Of a DNA stretch of 43,339 nucleotides, positions 19,326 through 28,542 are shown in pieces (within the stretch, counting starts at the first letter, position 1; each line of letters opens with the position of its first letter). Under the pieces are notes generated by a model. It was given only the letters and a program-made list of their open reading frames with translations, was not told where the DNA came from and searched no databases. The stretch is from Stentor coeruleus (taxonomy: Eukaryota > Ciliophora > Heterotrichea > Heterotrichida > Stentoridae). The DNA is taken from NCBI GenBank assembly GCA_001970955.1, contig MPUH01000609.1:1-43339 (forward strand), read 5' to 3'. A program made the translations under genes and the position numbers.

Positions 19326-20324
19326 ATGGGGGCGAAAAAGCGTTCAGAAGGTGGCAAAATGGTGACCGATGAGTCTGCAGACCAATTATATCGAGCATAC
19401 CGGCGTAATCTAACCGAAATGGGTCTGCAAATGCCAAAAAAGCTCGAAGAAAAGTTCCTCGAAATCCGTGACGAAAAAAACCCAGGGTTCTTAACCGAAG
19501 TGGTCTTTTGGGAATACATAGGTCCAGATGCTATACGTGCTTTAGCTGATGCTCTAAGAGACACTTCTTATCTTCATCTAAGGACAATCCGTTGCTGGAG
19601 AGCTGGAGCAGAAGATGAAGGTACTCGAAGTTTAACCCAATATATGAGAGCATGTTCATCTATAGTCACCCTCGAACTTATGGAATGCGGAATCAGTTAT
19701 TTAGGCTGTGATTTTCTTGGTAGACTTCTCATTCCAGAAAACTCTAACCCTTTACTTATCCTCAAATTAGACCACAATGATATAGGAAATCAAGGTGTCT
19801 ATAATCTAGCTAAAGGTCTTTGTATGAATTCTATACTTAAAACCCTTACTTTATCATATTGTAACTTTGATCATGAAGCTTCTAGAGCTATTATGCAAAT
19901 ACTTATATTTCAAGAAAGTGCCTTACAAGATCTAGATTTACAAGGAAATAAACTTTCAAGTGAAGGATGCTATAAAATTTTTCATGGACTTAAAGTTAAT
20001 CAAGCATTAATTAAACTTGTATTAGCTGATAATATTATTACAAGTAATGATGTGTTTGAAGATAAACTTATTGAAATGCTAACTGTTAATCAAGTACTTT
20101 GTGTTTTGGATTTAAGGTTGAATTTTATATTTGATGAAACAGCAAAGGATTTGTTGGATAGGATGAAAAATGCTGCGACTGGGAGGATTAATTCGACGAT
20201 ATATGAGATTATTTTCCCTGAAGATAAAGTGCCTCAGGATACTGTGGAGGATTACCACAAATTTTTACAGATAAATAAAAAAAGTAAGAAGGGTAAGAAA
20301 AAAGCTAAGAAGCCGAAAAAATAA
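19326..20324 (+). CDS. Leucine-rich repeat protein with Lys-rich tail
   Basis: 332 aa. Residues about 75-290 contain RNI-type leucine-rich repeats of roughly 28 residues (LILKLDHNDIGNQGVYNLA, LKTLTLSYCNFDH, LQDLDLQGNKLSSEG, LCVLDLRLNFI), the class found in ribonuclease inhibitor and in many ciliary/flagellar proteins. The last ~20 residues are almost all Lys/Ala/Gly (KKSKKGKKKAKK). The N-terminal 60 residues are charged and helical. It probably acts as a protein-binding scaffold; a ciliary or basal-body role is common for such proteins in ciliates but is not shown here. The 5' end of the gene is unusually GC-rich for the window. A strong hairpin lies 65 nt after the stop. Confidence 0.9.
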   Translation: MGAKKRSEGGKMVTDESADQLYRAYRRNLTEMGLQMPKKLEEKFLEIRDEKNPGFLTEVVFWEYIGPDAIRALADALRDTSYLHLRTIRCWRAGAEDEGTRSLTQYMRACSSIVTLELMECGISYLGCDFLGRLLIPENSNPLLILKLDHNDIGNQGVYNLAKGLCMNSILKTLTLSYCNFDHEASRAIMQILIFQESALQDLDLQGNKLSSEGCYKIFHGLKVNQALIKLVLADNIITSNDVFEDKLIEMLTVNQVLCVLDLRLNFIFDETAKDLLDRMKNAATGRINSTIYEIIFPEDKVPQDTVEDYHKFLQINKKSKKGKKKAKKPKK

Positions 20325-20388
20325 TTTATGTTTGATTAAATAGAAAATGTGGTAAAGCTTGTTGATGTAGGAGGATTTTTATTTTTTT

Positions 20389-20432
20389 AGTATGAAAAAG
20401 TGGCTTTTAGCATTTAAACCATTTTTCATACT
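20389..20432. terminator. Hairpin plus T-run between convergent genes
   Basis: AGTATGAAAAA then TGG (20389-20403, one bulged G) pairs with CCA then TTTTTCATACT (20419-20432), 14 bp, followed by a run of Ts. It lies between the stop of the LRR gene (20324) and the stop of the minus gene (20535). Possibly a bidirectional 3'-end element; function is inferred only from position. Confidence 0.45.
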
Positions 20433-20534
20433 TTTTTTTTGCTTGTAATTTACTTATAGATATAAATTTTTCATATATTTGTATATTGAAATATATGTAT
20501 ACCATATTATAAGCATAAGCTTAGAAGCCTTCAT

Positions 20535-20978
20535 CTATCTAACTTTTCTAAACTTAGGATAATTTTCGAAGGATTTCATATATGAGAAGTGAAATGACGT
20601 CCAAGAGAACATTAAAATCATCCAAAATCTTCGTCTAAAGTATCCTCCCCATGTTTCAGCTTTGAAAAATGAATAGCCAGCAATGATGTTGGTATTATAC
20701 CACCTAGTCATGCTCCAAACAGATTTCATAGCAGTGTATACATAAAGGACTGCCCAAAGTGATGCAGTACCCATGAATTCTTCATTTTCCATATGTTCTT
20801 CACGAGTTTTGTAATTAAAAGGCAATTCAAAATGCGTGGGGTTCTGGTAAAGTTTTGAAGGTACTATATGGAATACCTTAAGATTGTCGAGATTTTTTGG
20901 AAGGTCAGATACATACTCGTCCTGTTCGGCTCTGGTTAAGAATTGAATGTAAGGCCATTCGTACTTGAACTTTGACAT
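20535..20978 (-). CDS. Small predicted membrane protein, unknown
   Basis: 147 aa. An N-terminal soluble part (MSKFKYEWPYIQFLTRAEQ) is followed by two hydrophobic stretches: one around residues 70-90 (LWAVLYVYTAMKSVW) and one around 118-130 (FWMILMFSWTSFHF). There are many Trp, Tyr and Phe. The composition is like that of small accessory subunits of ciliate mitochondrial respiratory complexes, but I recognise no family, so this remains a suggestion. The frame is intact and its composition differs from the flanking spacers, which supports it as real. Confidence 0.75.
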   Translation of the reverse strand: MSKFKYEWPYIQFLTRAEQDEYVSDLPKNLDNLKVFHIVPSKLYQNPTHFELPFNYKTREEHMENEEFMGTASLWAVLYVYTAMKSVWSMTRWYNTNIIAGYSFFKAETWGGYFRRRFWMILMFSWTSFHFSYMKSFENYPKFRKVR

Positions 20979-21879
20979 TTTTTTATAGGGATGCTTTTAG
21001 AACCTTAATTTCGCGTATTGATTTGAGTTTTTTTTATGTAAGGATTAGAGGATTTTTATATTAAATGTAGGGTTTATGTATTATTTAGAGGATTTGTGTG
21101 CTTGAAATAAGCCTTTGGGTGCTGAGTTTAGGTTTTTATATGTAATTTTATGTATTTGCATGTAAAATATACGGTTGTGCATGTGGAATATAAGATTATG
21201 TAATACAATTCCTGTGTGTTAATACAAAAATATTATATATTGCATAGTAAATTGATATAAAATTATCGTACTGACTATAAAGCTACCAAAAACTACATAT
21301 TAGCCTTATAGACCCTCTAACCTAATGTTTTACAGAAAATTAAACCCAAATATAAAACAATCTCTATCAAAATCAGGCAACTTGGGATGAAATTGCCAAC
21401 CTTATAAACAAAAAAATTCAGCCTTGTAGCATCTTATAAAATTCCACAGTCTCTTTTAAAACCAACTTATTAAACCTTTCACCTTAAAAACCTAAATCTT
21501 TCAATCTACTCAAATACTCCCTATTTCCCTCATCCAACCTACTATTTCAATACCTTCTACATTGTCTCTAATCGAATTTTCTAATTCTATCATCAATCTT
21601 CCAATTCATAAACCTAAAAGCATATTCAACCTAACTCAACAATTCTTGTTTCCTCATTTTAAAAACCTTATCAAAAATAAAATTTCTCATACAAACTGAT
21701 ACTTAACCTTCACTTTTACCTTCAACACTATCTTTATATCCACTTTAAAATCATCATAAACTTATTTTACCCTATAAAAACTTTATCAAGATTTACTTAA
21801 TAACTTAGCATATCATCAATCAATAATAACCGATTTTTTTCATACTTGAAACACAAAACTAAAGCATAATAAACCAAGT

Positions 21880-21978
21880 TCACAAAAATAATAGAAAATT
21901 TTTTGTTTTTATTTAAACAAAGTTCTTCNTCACAAAAATAATAGAAAATTTTTTGTTTTTATTTAAACAAAGTTCTTC
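21880..21978. repeat. Direct duplication flanking N at 21929 (assembly joint)
   Basis: Copies at 21880-21928 and 21930-21978 appear identical. Confidence 0.9.
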
Positions 21979-22304
21979 AAAGTTAGGACTAGATTGAAAA
22001 AGAAAAAGGTTTATTGTATTAGGAGAAATTATAAGGCAGAACTGAGGATATTTAGTTGTACTATTAGCAAAAGCTTTACAGAATATATGGCCAAAAATTG
22101 AAAACTTAATGTAAATTGTTTTTTTTTTGTATATATTTACNCAAAGTTAGGACTAGATTGAAAAAGAAAAAGGTTTATTGTATTAGGAGAAATTATAAGG
22201 CAGAATTGAGGATATTTAGTTGTACTATTAGCAAAAGCTTTACAGAATATATGGCCAAAAATTGAGAACTTAATGTAAATTGTTTTTTTTTTGTATATAT
22301 TTAT
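21978..22304. repeat. Direct duplication flanking N at 22141 (assembly joint)
   Basis: Copies at 21978-22140 and 22142-22304 (about 163 bp) differ by one C/T, one A/G and the terminal base. The longest of the nine joints. Confidence 0.9.
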
Positions 22305-22623
22305 TATATCATATAATTGTACATATTATTAAAAAGCCCAAAGAGATTATTTTGTTATTAGAAAAATATACTTAAGAATACTAAATCTAAAGAAAATTAT
22401 TTATATGATTTATCAATTGAAGATCATAAATATATAAGAATTTCAAATACAATTTCATATATTATTTATATCTTAAATAAAATCATCCTTGATAACACTC
22501 GACAAAGTTAAACTATCTAAAATCCTAATATTAAAATCCTCAAGGAATCTCAAAATTCATCCTAATAAAAATAATCTACCATATCAAAAATAAACCCACA
22601 ACCTTATAAACTTAGTGTTAAAA

Positions 22624-24057
22624 TTACTGATTAAGTAAACCATCCTTAGTAGTTTCTGTATGCCACAACGAGTCCTCTGTTACAATACTGCTTCTTTTCG
22701 GGTCTCTAATAATCAGTTCTTTAATCGACGGGGCTCTTTTGAACTCAAATTCCTGAACAGCCTCAGCCGATAACGAAATTTCAGGTAGAACCCGTTTAGT
22801 TTTCGAGACTAAAACTTTGCCACTATCTTTTATTTCTATAACAACACAACTTATATCATCAATATCAACATTTTCTTCTTCTACAATACTATACCATCTT
22901 AATCTAGCTTCTTCAGCTAAAATTTGTGCTATACAACTATTTCCAAGTTTTATTTCTGTGCCATTATTTTGGGTTATTTCATTATGACATTTCCTTCTAA
23001 AGCATTCAACAAAATTAACTACATCTGTATTGTCCATAACATCCCATAAACCATCTGATCCTAAGACTATAAAAAGATCATGTTGTTTGTTTAGAATATG
23101 ATGGGTGTTGATAGGTTTTGAGGAGACTCCAATACGCTTTGCTGTTAAATCACCTAAGGATCTACTCATTGCCAAACCTGGATAATTTCCGTTTTGGTCC
23201 CAAACACGATAAGGACCGATTCGTTTGCCGAATTCATCGACAATCCTTTGAACTCTTCCTCCACTTTTTTCTATACGTTGCCTTTCTTCTAAATCATAAG
23301 GTTTCTGATCCTTAGTAAGTTGTAAAGGAAATATTTTGGTCTCAGGGTTACTACTACGTCTTTCACGTATATCTTGAAGTATATGATTATCAACAAGTGC
23401 TGAATTTGGTATTGGAAGTGTTTCTGGTAATAAAGTTGTACCCAAAATAGCCCTTGAATCTCCAACACTTCCACTATATATTGATATATCATCAATATAA
23501 ATAAATACCCCTGTACTGATTAGATTTTACCTTCCTGAAAAGCTTGAGTTTATCCCTGAAGGTTTTTTTTCTAGTTCCTTATCACAAGTTTCAGTTATCA
23601 ACTCAAAAAACTCGAAAGGGTCTTTCTTTATAAAGGTTACTTTTTGTATTTCTTTATGGGTTAAATATAGATTTCTGACAATTTCTTGACAGAAACATGC
23701 GACTTTTTCCCCTTCGTTACCATGACCGTCAAAAAGCCCTACGAATAAGGAATTGTCATCACTTATGTAAAATGCACTGTCTTGGCATATTTTGCTGTTA
23801 GGGTTTCTTATGTCCATACCTGGTAAAATACAAAGGGAAACAAAAGCTTTACTAGATCCTACAGGCATAGCACCACACGACAATATTTTCGGTTCAGTTA
23901 CCATAAAATCAATTTTTTGTTCGCTAGTAACTTTTCCAACATAATTTTTAAAACGGACCATTACCGAACCTTGTCTTGGGTAATTGCAAAGTATTTCATC
24001 AGGCAATGTAGAGTTTACTCTTCTGCTTTTGGAATTGCGTGGTATACAACTTCCCAT
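22624..24057 (-). CDS. PP2C-family protein phosphatase with a 15-nt intron
   Basis: Exon 1 is 24057-23531 and exon 2 is 23515-22624. Together they encode 472 aa. PP2C motifs in order: QDSAF near residue 92, DGHG at 110-113, FSGST across the splice site, GSVGDSRA shortly after it, then KSGGRV, SRSLGD, GSDGLWDV and IDDIS. All metal-binding Asp positions are present, so it should be active. The MGSC N terminus predicts myristoylation and palmitoylation. Splicing puts FSGS directly before TGVFIYID, exactly the family order. Unspliced, the frame stops just after the SG. About 55 residues after the last PP2C motif form a charged tail. It is more distant from the other two PP2Cs of the window than they are from each other. 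Confidence 0.95.
23516..23530 (-). other. 15-nt spliceosomal intron
   Basis: Minus-strand GTAAAATCTAATCAG. It has GTA at the 5' end, a CTAAT branch-point-like core and CAG at the 3' end. Its removal joins two PP2C fragments inside a Ser codon and restores a conserved motif. Confidence 0.95.
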
Positions 24058-24595
24058 TAAAAAATTTCTTAAAAATGGTTGAGGGCAAATTTACAACAAA
24101 CCCCATGCTAGTATGCTAGAATTACAAAAAATTTTAAGGTAAAAATATGCAATTATACCTTTTGAGTACTAGAAATTATATATTAAATAATGATAAATGA
24201 TTAAAAACTATAGAAAAATAATGGTATTCTCAAAAGATTGACTGGGTAAATAAACATATTTATTTAGTAATTATGACGGTTTAAGACAAAAGCTTATAAA
24301 ATTCATAAAATTTAAGATTTCATATAAGAAAAGTTAAAAAAAGCACGATATGTTTGGATAGAATTTTTATATACAGCTTTGTGAATTTTATTTTAAAGGC
24401 GATTTTATATAAAAATTATATTTTCAGTATATAAATCTATAATGTTTGTATTTTTACTATAAGAAATTAACTGATGTTTAATATGTAAACATAATGTTCT
24501 AAGCTTTTTGTTAAATTTTTAATATAATTTCCAAATCACACTAAATTTCCTATATTTTTTATTATAATCATGAAGATTATTGTTATAATTAATAT
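24058..24595. other. Divergent spacer, no gene seen
   Basis: AT-rich. It contains a short tandem ATGCTAGT/ATGCTAGA near 24107. Must carry the promoter of the PP2C gene on the minus strand. Confidence 0.5.
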
Positions 24596-24874
24596 ATGCA
24601 CTTGAATCAGATAGTTTATCTAAAAAAAAACAGTAATCTAACTGCTGTGAATAGTTTCAAAGGGAATTTTAGGAATAAAGAAAAGAAAACAATTATCCTT
24701 AGACGGCTAAAAAGTGATACCAGGCAGAAAATCAGCATTTCCTGGCTTGAGAAACTTATGAACTGGAGGTCGATTCTTGAAGATCAAAAGGAATACCGAC
24801 ATCTTATAACGAAAATCGAGATTTATAATCAAAAACTCACAAATGGAAAACGAAGAAGACTATCTCCAAAATAA
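24596..24874 (+). CDS. Small basic protein, unknown
   Basis: 92 aa, strongly basic, with a helical middle (ISWLEKLMNWRSILEDQKEYRHLITKI) and a basic end (NGKRRRLSPK) that could act as a nuclear localisation signal. No family recognised. The amino-acid make-up (Trp, Asp, Glu, balanced) is unlike translated spacer, which favours a real gene. The G-rich stretch after its stop matches the pattern downstream of other plus genes. Confidence 0.5.
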   Translation: MHLNQIVYLKKNSNLTAVNSFKGNFRNKEKKTIILRRLKSDTRQKISISWLEKLMNWRSILEDQKEYRHLITKIEIYNQKLTNGKRRRLSPK

Positions 24875-25311
24875 AGTTTTATATTTTATATTATATATTA
24901 TGAGAAGTATTATAGAGATTAAGTTATGTGCTTAGATTTTATGATGTTTTGTAAAGATTTTTGAATGATTAGGTTTGGGATATGGATATATAATTTTTTT
25001 TTATATTGTTTTATTTAGGATTTTTGATTATAATTTTTGGAGTTGTTTTGAATAAGCTAAAAGAAGAATTTTTTTTAGGTTAGTGGATATGATTTAGAAT
25101 CAAGTGAGGCTTTTTATATGATTTGGTTATAAAGTTATAGTAATTCTAGGGTTTTTAATATAAAAATATACATGAATAGATAAAATAATAACTTTTGATT
25201 AAAATATTGTATTTGTTTAATTTGTGTATAGTTTTTGTAAATACTTGTTTTTTATTATCAATTCGGTATGTTATGAGTTTAAATTTAACCTATTTTTCTT
25301 TAGAGTTATAA
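24875..25311. other. Convergent spacer
   Basis: G- and T-rich on the plus strand, almost free of C, up to about 25200. No gene seen. A plus-strand frame at 25224-25487 overlaps the minus gene and is not called. Confidence 0.55.
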
Positions 25312-25557
25312 TCATTCGCAAAAAATACTTAGTAATGTTTTTTCTGAGCCTATTAGGTCAACACGTAAAGCCGCTAAAAGTTCTTGAGTTTTTTCAAGCT
25401 CTTCTTTTTTCTTTAATTCCATCATCATTATACTTGACTCGAGTTCACATGTTAATTGAAGAATTTGAATTTTTAATTGCAATTTAATCTCATTATCTGC
25501 TTTCATAGCATCAACTTGCTCAAGGAACTTGTTTTTTAGATGATCACACTTGTTCAT
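25312..25557 (-). CDS. Small coiled-coil protein
   Basis: 81 aa, almost entirely one predicted amphipathic helix with heptad-like Leu spacing (LKIQILQLTCELESSIMMMELKKKEELEKTQELLAALRVDL). Likely an oligomerising or adaptor peptide. No family recognised. The opposite-strand frame over the same DNA has the hydrophobic make-up typical of antisense reading, so the minus frame is preferred. Confidence 0.6.
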   Translation of the reverse strand: MNKCDHLKNKFLEQVDAMKADNEIKLQLKIQILQLTCELESSIMMMELKKKEELEKTQELLAALRVDLIGSEKTLLSIFCE

Positions 25558-25818
25558 TTATTCCCGCTATTATTTATATTTACAATTTAAATTTTTTTGT
25601 AATCAAAATATCATCAGGGATATTTAAACATTTAGCCTGCCATAAAATATAAATACAATTCAATCTCAATACATTTTAGAACAACTTTCACCATCTTTCA
25701 TCATCTTTCATCAACTCTATCCAAAAGCCTACAAAAAACTCATCTAATAAAAATATAACTATAATATTTCACTATAAAAAAAAAACAACACTCTTTAAAT
25801 CCAACCACAAACCATAAA
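25558..25818. other. C-rich spacer
   Basis: Strongly C-rich, G-poor on the plus strand. It lies upstream of one minus gene and downstream of another. Nothing else seen. Confidence 0.5.
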
Positions 25819-26343
25819 TCAAAAAATAAAACATTTTTTACATCTACAACAAAACACCCTACCTTTCATATTCCCCACTTTCCTAATCTTATCTTCTCCA
25901 ACTTCTACATTTCTTTTCTCCTCAACTTCAAACCCTACAATCGTATTATCCTTAACCTCTCCATTCTTCAAAGTTTTCTTTATAAACTCATTACCAATTA
26001 TTTCTCCTCTATCATTTTGCGTATTTTCAACACACTGTTTAAAAAGTTCTTTAACCTCTCTATCACTTATACTCTCTCCACTATACATAATAAACGCATT
26101 ATTAAGCTTATCATCCTTATCTTCCTCATCACTAATAACTTCAATTTCTTCAACCTTACCCTTATTTTTAATACCTTTTTCTATATAAAAATCTTCATCT
26201 AAACAAACTTTTCCTTCATAGTCCAGTTCACTAAAACTTATCGAGTCATTTTCTTTAAACGTTTCAAAGCCAACTCTTGGTTCAAAATTCTCAGTCTCAT
26301 TTTCAGTCCTTGGCCCATTAGACATAAATTTTAATAAACCCAA
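25819..26343 (-). CDS. Acidic protein with Cys-rich C terminus, unknown
   Basis: 174 aa, very acidic in the middle (EVISDEEDKDDKL), ending in a compact cysteine cluster (CCRCKKCFIF). The C-terminal Cys/Lys run could be a palmitoylated membrane anchor or a small metal site. The start MGLLKF also has Gly2, but is not a strong myristoylation site. No domain recognised. It starts 46 bp from the ankyrin gene on the opposite strand, so they share a short promoter. Confidence 0.6.
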   Translation of the reverse strand: MGLLKFMSNGPRTENETENFEPRVGFETFKENDSISFSELDYEGKVCLDEDFYIEKGIKNKGKVEEIEVISDEEDKDDKLNNAFIMYSGESISDREVKELFKQCVENTQNDRGEIIGNEFIKKTLKNGEVKDNTIVGFEVEEKRNVEVGEDKIRKVGNMKGRVFCCRCKKCFIF

Positions 26344-26389
26344 TTTCGATAAAAAAACTCTTCAAAAGATAAAATTTATTATTAAAATA

Positions 26390-27265
26390 ATGAAAAAAGA
26401 GACAACTGGAAGAGGAAACTCAGCTCAAATCCGAAGAAGAAGCGATGTGACTATACGTTCTGGACTTTCTGCTACTAATAGTGATATTGATAATTATTTC
26501 CCTAAAGAAAGGAAGTTTAGAGCTAGTATGATTGGTGAAATAAGACTTGATAGATCGATTCATAGACTTTATTCTCCAGTACTTGATGGGAAATCTCAGA
26601 TTATAGGAAAACCTCCAGCACCAATAGAACCAAAAGTAAATCCACATGTTACTGAGTTTTTAGAAGCTGCTAAGATGCCTTTTAAAAAAAAACCTAATTA
26701 CCAGTATTGTTTTTTAAGGAGTATACAAGAACTGAATCAGATTGATTTCCCTTTACATAAACTTAATGATTTACATAAAATTATACCAAATACTCCTTAT
26801 GCCCATGAGGATTCTTATAGGTTTCTTAGAGCTTGTAAGTTTGGAAATACAGCTGAGGTTTTGAAGTTCATTTCAAAAGATCAAAGCTTGGTTTATTCGT
26901 TTGATGAATTGCATATGACTGGGTTACATTGGGCAGCACTTCGTAATTATGTGTCTGTGGCTAAGATTTTACTTATAAACCATAGTATAGTTGATGCAAT
27001 TGATGTTAATCATCGGACACCTTTGCTTTTAGCATGTAAAAAAAATAACATAGAATGTGTGAAAGTCCTTTTGTCTAATAAAGCTAACCCTAGAATTGCT
27101 TCTAACTCGAAGAAACTCCCTTTAAAAGTTACGAAGAATACAAAAATACAGGAAATGATAAAGAAATTCTTGTTGATTCATAATAACCTTGATGCTTTGC
27201 CTAGAAAAAATCGTGAAGAATATTGGGAAACTTATGCTATGCTCTATTTGTTGAATATGAAATAG
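26390..27265 (+). CDS. Ankyrin-repeat protein
   Basis: 291 aa. Residues about 140-255 hold three ankyrin repeats: DSYRFLRACKFGNTAEVLKFI, then MTGLHWAALRNYVSVAKILL (the TxLHxAA signature), then HRTPLLLACKKNNIECVKVLLSNKANP. The N-terminal 130 residues are basic and probably disordered (RGNSAQIRRRSDVTIRSG). Ankyrin repeats bind partner proteins; the partner is unknown. The 46-bp divergent spacer with the acidic protein upstream suggests coordinated expression. Three repeats is a short array, but the domain is unmistakable. Confidence 0.92.
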   Translation: MKKETTGRGNSAQIRRRSDVTIRSGLSATNSDIDNYFPKERKFRASMIGEIRLDRSIHRLYSPVLDGKSQIIGKPPAPIEPKVNPHVTEFLEAAKMPFKKKPNYQYCFLRSIQELNQIDFPLHKLNDLHKIIPNTPYAHEDSYRFLRACKFGNTAEVLKFISKDQSLVYSFDELHMTGLHWAALRNYVSVAKILLINHSIVDAIDVNHRTPLLLACKKNNIECVKVLLSNKANPRIASNSKKLPLKVTKNTKIQEMIKKFLLIHNNLDALPRKNREEYWETYAMLYLLNMK

Positions 27266-27338
27266 TTCTGTTTATTTCGTCTATTATATAGTTTATAGTT
27301 GCATTATAATTTATATATAAAAAAAAGTTTTTTTTTGT

Positions 27339-27355
27339 GGGTGTTAGGGTGTTAG
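27339..27355. repeat. Two-unit interstitial telomere-like repeat
   Basis: GGGTGTTAGGGTGTTAG is two units of the 8-mer GGGTGTTA plus one G. From memory the Stentor telomere repeat is CCCTAACA, whose complement is a rotation of this unit. Confidence 0.6.
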
Positions 27356-27666
27356 ATGCTATATTTAGATAAATTATTATGAAAAATATTTGATAGTGTT
27401 AATAGAAGACTGTGATGTAAGAAATATAAAAGTTTTAGTAAGAATAAAAGAAAATCAGTATATAAAATTATCCGGATATTCGATATATTTAATTTTTTAT
27501 TACTTGATATATGTTGATAAATTTTTAATAATTTAATCTTGTAAGTATATTAGGTAATTATGGTCAAATTGGTTGTAAAAATTAATATTTCTGTTAGAAA
27601 ATTTTAGCTTAAAAGTGTTAGTATATTACAAATAAGGAATTTTAATGAGTGCGTAGTAATCATACC

Positions 27667-27742
27667 TTGAATATCTATTTTATATTGGAGTTTTAATTAA
27701 AACAGTTATTATGTAAATTCTTTACAATATAAAAATATTCAA
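27667..27742. repeat. 18-bp inverted repeat with internal palindrome
   Basis: 27667-27674 plus 27678-27687 (a CTA bulge between them) pair completely with 27725-27742, 18 bp. The 37-nt loop contains the perfect 14-bp palindrome GTTTTAATTAAAAC (27690-27703). Confidence 0.75.
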
Positions 27743-28140
27743 ATCTAAATTAGCACAAACAGCAACATCTTCTCTATAAAAAAATCTCTCTATTTTATAC
27801 CCACCAACTTCAAATCTTGAATTTCATTATTATTTCCATAACCTAAACTACTTAATTAAAATAGATAATCTATTTCACAGCCATAACACAAATTTAAATG
27901 CATCATAATTTGAAAATCTTCTAATAAATCCAAAACATAAACAAACCCAACATCCTGCACTTTCAATCTCTTCATCACACCATAAACCTAAACTATAATA
28001 AAATTCTTATTTTCAAATCTAATTATCACCTAAACATCATCATTTAACACCCTAATATCCTTATCTCCACCAATTCAAAATCCTCCATTTTCTCAAAATC
28101 TCCCACTATTGCATCCCCACAAATACTAAAATATAAAACA

Positions 28141-28542
28141 ATGGAAAATCCTAAAAATGACCGAAATCATTTGAAAGTTTCCCTAACAAAACCTCTAATG
28201 AAATGCTTAGCAAAGTCTCCAAGTCATATAAAAAGTGCTCTACCTGATTACTTAGATAACCTAATCAAAGTCAACAAATCAGCAAATTGTTCACCTTCAC
28301 ATGCATTAGGTAAAAGTAGGAACATTACAAAAAGCAAACATATGACTGTAGCATACAATGACTGGGATTATTTTTTAGCCAATAAAGAGCCTATAAAAGA
28401 CTTAAATAAACCACTTCATGAACTTAGAAGGAATTTGAAAAACCCTCATATTTATATTAGTAGTATTGACATGGATGATGATCAGAAAATTGTTGAGACG
28501 CATTTATTTAGGGCGTTTCAGTCTATTCATAGAGATGACTAA
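28141..28542 (+). CDS. Unknown protein
   Basis: 133 aa, basic N-terminal half and acidic end (SSIDMDDDQKIVETHLFRAFQ). No domain, signal or membrane segment recognised. It is likely real: the frame carries many charged residues and its ends coincide with the C-rich upstream and G-rich downstream spacers that flank other plus genes. A DNA- or cytoskeleton-associated function would be a guess. Confidence 0.65.
   Translation: MENPKNDRNHLKVSLTKPLMKCLAKSPSHIKSALPDYLDNLIKVNKSANCSPSHALGKSRNITKSKHMTVAYNDWDYFLANKEPIKDLNKPLHELRRNLKNPHIYISSIDMDDDQKIVETHLFRAFQSIHRDD

Larger units (their letters stand above)
20979..22623. other. Long spacer with two assembly joints
   Basis: G-rich to about 21200, C-rich 21290-21780, then mixed. 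Around 21966-22120 a plus-strand frame of about 50 codons without an ATG encodes a basic stretch (RLKKKKVYCIRRNYK) ending at TGA. It could be an exon or a remnant, but I cannot model it. No RNA gene seen. Confidence 0.5.
27266..28140. other. Tandem-gene spacer with telomere-like motif, skew switch and long inverted repeat
   Basis: G-rich to about 27660, C-rich after 27720. It contains two copies of GGGTGTTA at 27339-27354 and a strong inverted repeat at 27667-27742 exactly at the switch. No gene seen. Confidence 0.65.

Noticed and set aside
25224..25487. 87-codon plus-strand frame
   Set aside because: Mostly antisense to the coiled-coil protein at 25312-25557; hydrophobic shadow.
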